Positions 4,975 through 6,660 of a stretch of 6,660 nt of DNA are shown piece by piece (within the stretch, counting starts at the first letter, position 1; every line of letters begins with the position of its first letter). Below the pieces are notes generated by a model. The model was not told the origin of the DNA and did not search any database. It was given only the letters and a program-made list of their open reading frames with translations. The translations under genes and the position numbers were made by a program. Origin of the DNA: Acidobacteriota bacterium (GTDB taxonomy: Bacteria; Acidobacteriota; Terriglobia; Versatilivoradales; Versatilivoraceae); the NCBI GenBank assembly GCA_026706225.1, contig JAPOZE010000171.1, positions 1-6,660 of the forward strand. Direction: 5' to 3'.

Positions 4975-6546
4975 CTATTGTCCGGAAGGGCCGTCAACGG
5001 GTTCCGCCTCCGGCTCGAGCACGAAAAGTGGCTGAAGGCCGGGGGAACGCCAAACCAGCAGGCGACCGGCCTGGTCTCCGGCCACCACCGTCCGGCCATC
5101 CCGGCTCACTGCCGACACGTGGACGAAGGAGGACACGCCGCCAAGCCGCCGTTCCCCGAAGCGTACGATGGGATCTCCCGAACTGATCAGCAGCCGGTCG
5201 CTGTCGGCAATGAAGCTCAGGGAAGTGATCTCTTTCTCATAGCCGCTGAGGGTCTGTCTCTGTTCGCCCGTTTCGAAATCCCAAAGCTTGATGTCGCCGT
5301 CGGCGCCGCAAGTGGCCAGAATCTTGCCGTCTGCTTTCCAGGCCACGTCCAGGACATGGTGGGTGTGTCCCTCGAAGGTCTTGGCCAATTGGCGGCTCTC
5401 GACCTCGAAGACCCTGGCAAATCGGTCGGTGGAGGCGGTAGCCAGGTAGCGGCCGTCCGGTGAGAACTCGATTCCGAGGATGGTGTCGATGTGCGCATCG
5501 GGAACCTCTCCCACGAGTTCCCCATTCTCTGCGCGCCAGATCTTGACTTCGCCGCTTCGGGACGGGTCTCCGCTTCCGGTGGCCAGCAGTTGGCCGTCGG
5601 GGCTGAAGGCCAATGCCGTTACCCGGCCCAGGAGCCCCGATGGATCTTGCGCCGATCCGACCACCCGCTCCAGGACCCACGACAATTCCGGCTTGCCCCG
5701 GCTCGGTTCGGTCGGAGTGGGAGCCGGGTCCGACGTCTGCAGGCGCCAGAATTTCAGGGTCCTGTAGCCTCCCGAAACCAGCAGTCCGCCCTTGGGGCTG
5801 AAGGCCAGCGAGTGAACCATGTCCCGATGGCTGACACCCGGTTCCGCATAGAGGCCGCCCTGGTTCAACGAGGGGTCGGTGAGCCGCGCCGCCAGTCGGC
5901 CCGAGGCCAGGTGGTAAACGAGAATCCTGTTGGAGCGTCCGCAGGCGGCGTAGTCGCCATCGGGACTGATGGCGGCGCTGTAGACGGGATTCAAGGCCCC
6001 CGGAATGGCCTTCCACTTCAGCCGGGGCAAGAGGCTGGTGGGGTCGCCCGGGCGGGCGCCCTGGTCGATCCAAAGTTGAAGGAGCCCAAGCTCTTCGGAG
6101 GTCAGGGGCGCCGCCTCGGCGGCATTGCCGTCAGGCGGCATGAAGGGTTGGCGTTGATGAGCGGCCACCCGGAGCAGCAGACTGTCGGCGCCGTTGCCTG
6201 GAACGACCAGCGGTTCTCCCCGGTCGCCGGAAAGAATCAGTTGCCTGTCCTCCAGAACCACGTTTCCCAGAGCCAGGCTCTTGCTGTGACAGGCCAGGCA
6301 CTTGGCCCGAAAAACCGGAAGGAGATCCCTGTTGAAGTTGACAGGCTCCTGCCTGTCCGGGACCGTGATGGGAATGGATCCGTCCCGGTCCCCATCCTTG
6401 TCCTCGTCGAGTTGAGCCCGGACAGGGGCGGCCACGACGGTCGCCAGCAGAGTCAGCCAAAGAATCGCTGGATGTCCCGGCGCCGGCAGGTCGGGCCGGC
6501 GTCTGGCCCCGCAGCCGGAATGGAGGGTCTTGAGGAACCGCTTCAT
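4975..6546 (-). CDS. Planctomycete-type cytochrome c domain fused to WD40 propeller
   Basis: The product is 523 residues. A long basic start (1-26) leads to a hydrophobic stretch (27-41) and a VRA cleavage site after residue 44, so export to the periplasm is likely, as c-type haem attachment requires. Next comes an acidic linker (47-56) with a DxDxDG pattern that could bind calcium. A cytochrome c-like domain (about 68-165) has one haem site, C83-LA-C86-H87, inside NFNRDLLPVFRAKC, and a probable distal ligand M136 in FMPP, as in the planctomycete-type cytochrome C family. About seven WD40 repeats follow (near 188-213, 243-269, 308-339, 353-382, 396-424, 438-463, 473-499), enough for one closed seven-blade propeller. 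Several carry FSPDG or KIW/KLW/VW signatures. Such fusions often sit with DUF1549/DUF1553 genes in Planctomycetes and Acidobacteria. The start overlaps the upstream stop by 4 bases (ATGA). No ribosome site lies close before it, so coupled translation is likely. Electron partner and cargo are unknown. Confidence 0.88.
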   Translation of the reverse strand: MKRFLKTLHSGCGARRRPDLPAPGHPAILWLTLLATVVAAPVRAQLDEDKDGDRDGSIPITVPDRQEPVNFNRDLLPVFRAKCLACHSKSLALGNVVLEDRQLILSGDRGEPLVVPGNGADSLLLRVAAHQRQPFMPPDGNAAEAAPLTSEELGLLQLWIDQGARPGDPTSLLPRLKWKAIPGALNPVYSAAISPDGDYAACGRSNRILVYHLASGRLAARLTDPSLNQGGLYAEPGVSHRDMVHSLAFSPKGGLLVSGGYRTLKFWRLQTSDPAPTPTEPSRGKPELSWVLERVVGSAQDPSGLLGRVTALAFSPDGQLLATGSGDPSRSGEVKIWRAENGELVGEVPDAHIDTILGIEFSPDGRYLATASTDRFARVFEVESRQLAKTFEGHTHHVLDVAWKADGKILATCGADGDIKLWDFETGEQRQTLSGYEKEITSLSFIADSDRLLISSGDPIVRFGERRLGGVSSFVHVSAVSRDGRTVVAGDQAGRLLVWRSPGLQPLFVLEPEAEPVDGPSGQ

Positions 6547-6660
6547 GGACGGTGTCTGAGAGAGGTCTCCTGCAGGACGGGTTGCACCCGGATCGTCAGC
6601 GGCTCTTCCACCTGAATTTCCTGCTCGTTCAGTTGAAGCGTTGCCTCGAGCTTGAGCGGA
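6543..6660 (-). CDS. Unidentified beta-rich protein, C-terminal end (partial)
   Basis: This is the last 38 residues of a gene that begins beyond the right edge. The frame ends in a TGA at 6545-6543 that overlaps the ATG of the cytochrome c/WD40 gene. The visible part alternates hydrophobic and polar residues (LKLEATLQL, EIQVEEPLTIRVQPV), as in the last strands of a beta-sandwich, then a short polar tail. In related clusters the gene before a cytochrome c/WD40 protein often encodes a large exported protein with PPC or Ig-like domains, and the C-terminal strands here would fit that. This is inference from position and pattern; the family cannot be identified from this fragment. Confidence 0.6.
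   Translation of the reverse strand, partial: PLKLEATLQLNEQEIQVEEPLTIRVQPVLQETSLRHRP

Noticed and set aside
4929..5099. 57-residue N-terminal extension of the permease
   Set aside because: It lies over the end of the WD40 gene in another frame, is not membrane-like, and the family N-terminus starts at the ATG at 4928.
5491..6615. 374-codon + strand open frame
   Set aside because: It is antisense to the cytochrome c/WD40 gene, which has clear domains, motifs and coupling to its neighbour; the + frame has none.

Overview
The window is GC-rich, gene-dense bacterial DNA with seven protein-coding genes: three on the + strand in the left half and four on the - strand in the right half, meeting at a convergent junction near 2982-3112. 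No rRNA, tRNA, CRISPR array or transposase gene is visible. An acidobacterial (or similar Acidobacteriota/Planctomycetes-like) environmental genome fits best. The clues are a planctomycete-type cytochrome c/WD40 fusion, a SelA-like PLP enzyme, an M48 protease with a charged RPxLKR tail, and GC-rich palindromic intergenic repeats. This assignment is inference and names no species.

Left part (+ strand). The window opens inside the 3' end of an M48-type metalloprotease gene (to 320). A non-coding stretch of about 670 bases follows (321-994). It holds two REP-like palindromes in inverted orientation (524-554 and 705-735) and, further on, a small palindrome and a heptamer direct repeat that may mark the control region of the next gene. 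That gene (995-1567) encodes an exported protein with two BON domains. A second intergenic stretch (1568-1832) carries three consecutive stem-loops and a candidate extended -10 promoter. It leads into a SelA/DgaE-like PLP-dependent enzyme (1833-2981, GTG start).

Convergent junction (2982-3112). It holds a short heptanucleotide tandem repeat and a degenerate 10-base repeat overlapping the stop codon of the PLP gene, but no convincing terminator.

Right part (- strand). In transcription order: the C-terminal end of an unidentified beta-rich protein (6660-6543); an exported cytochrome c/seven-repeat WD40 protein that overlaps it by 4 bases (6546-4975); an AEC-family permease 46 bases further on (4928-4005); and an SDR oxidoreductase (3889-3113) with its own good sigma70-like promoter just after the permease stop. 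The first three look like one transcription unit, with the SDR at least partly independent. The PLP enzyme, SDR and permease are all small-molecule metabolism or transport functions, but nothing in the sequence proves a shared pathway.

I see no clearly new multi-gene system. The most distinctive items are the REPIN-like inverted pair, the cytochrome c/WD40 fusion coupled to its neighbour, and the SelA-like enzyme of unknown substrate.
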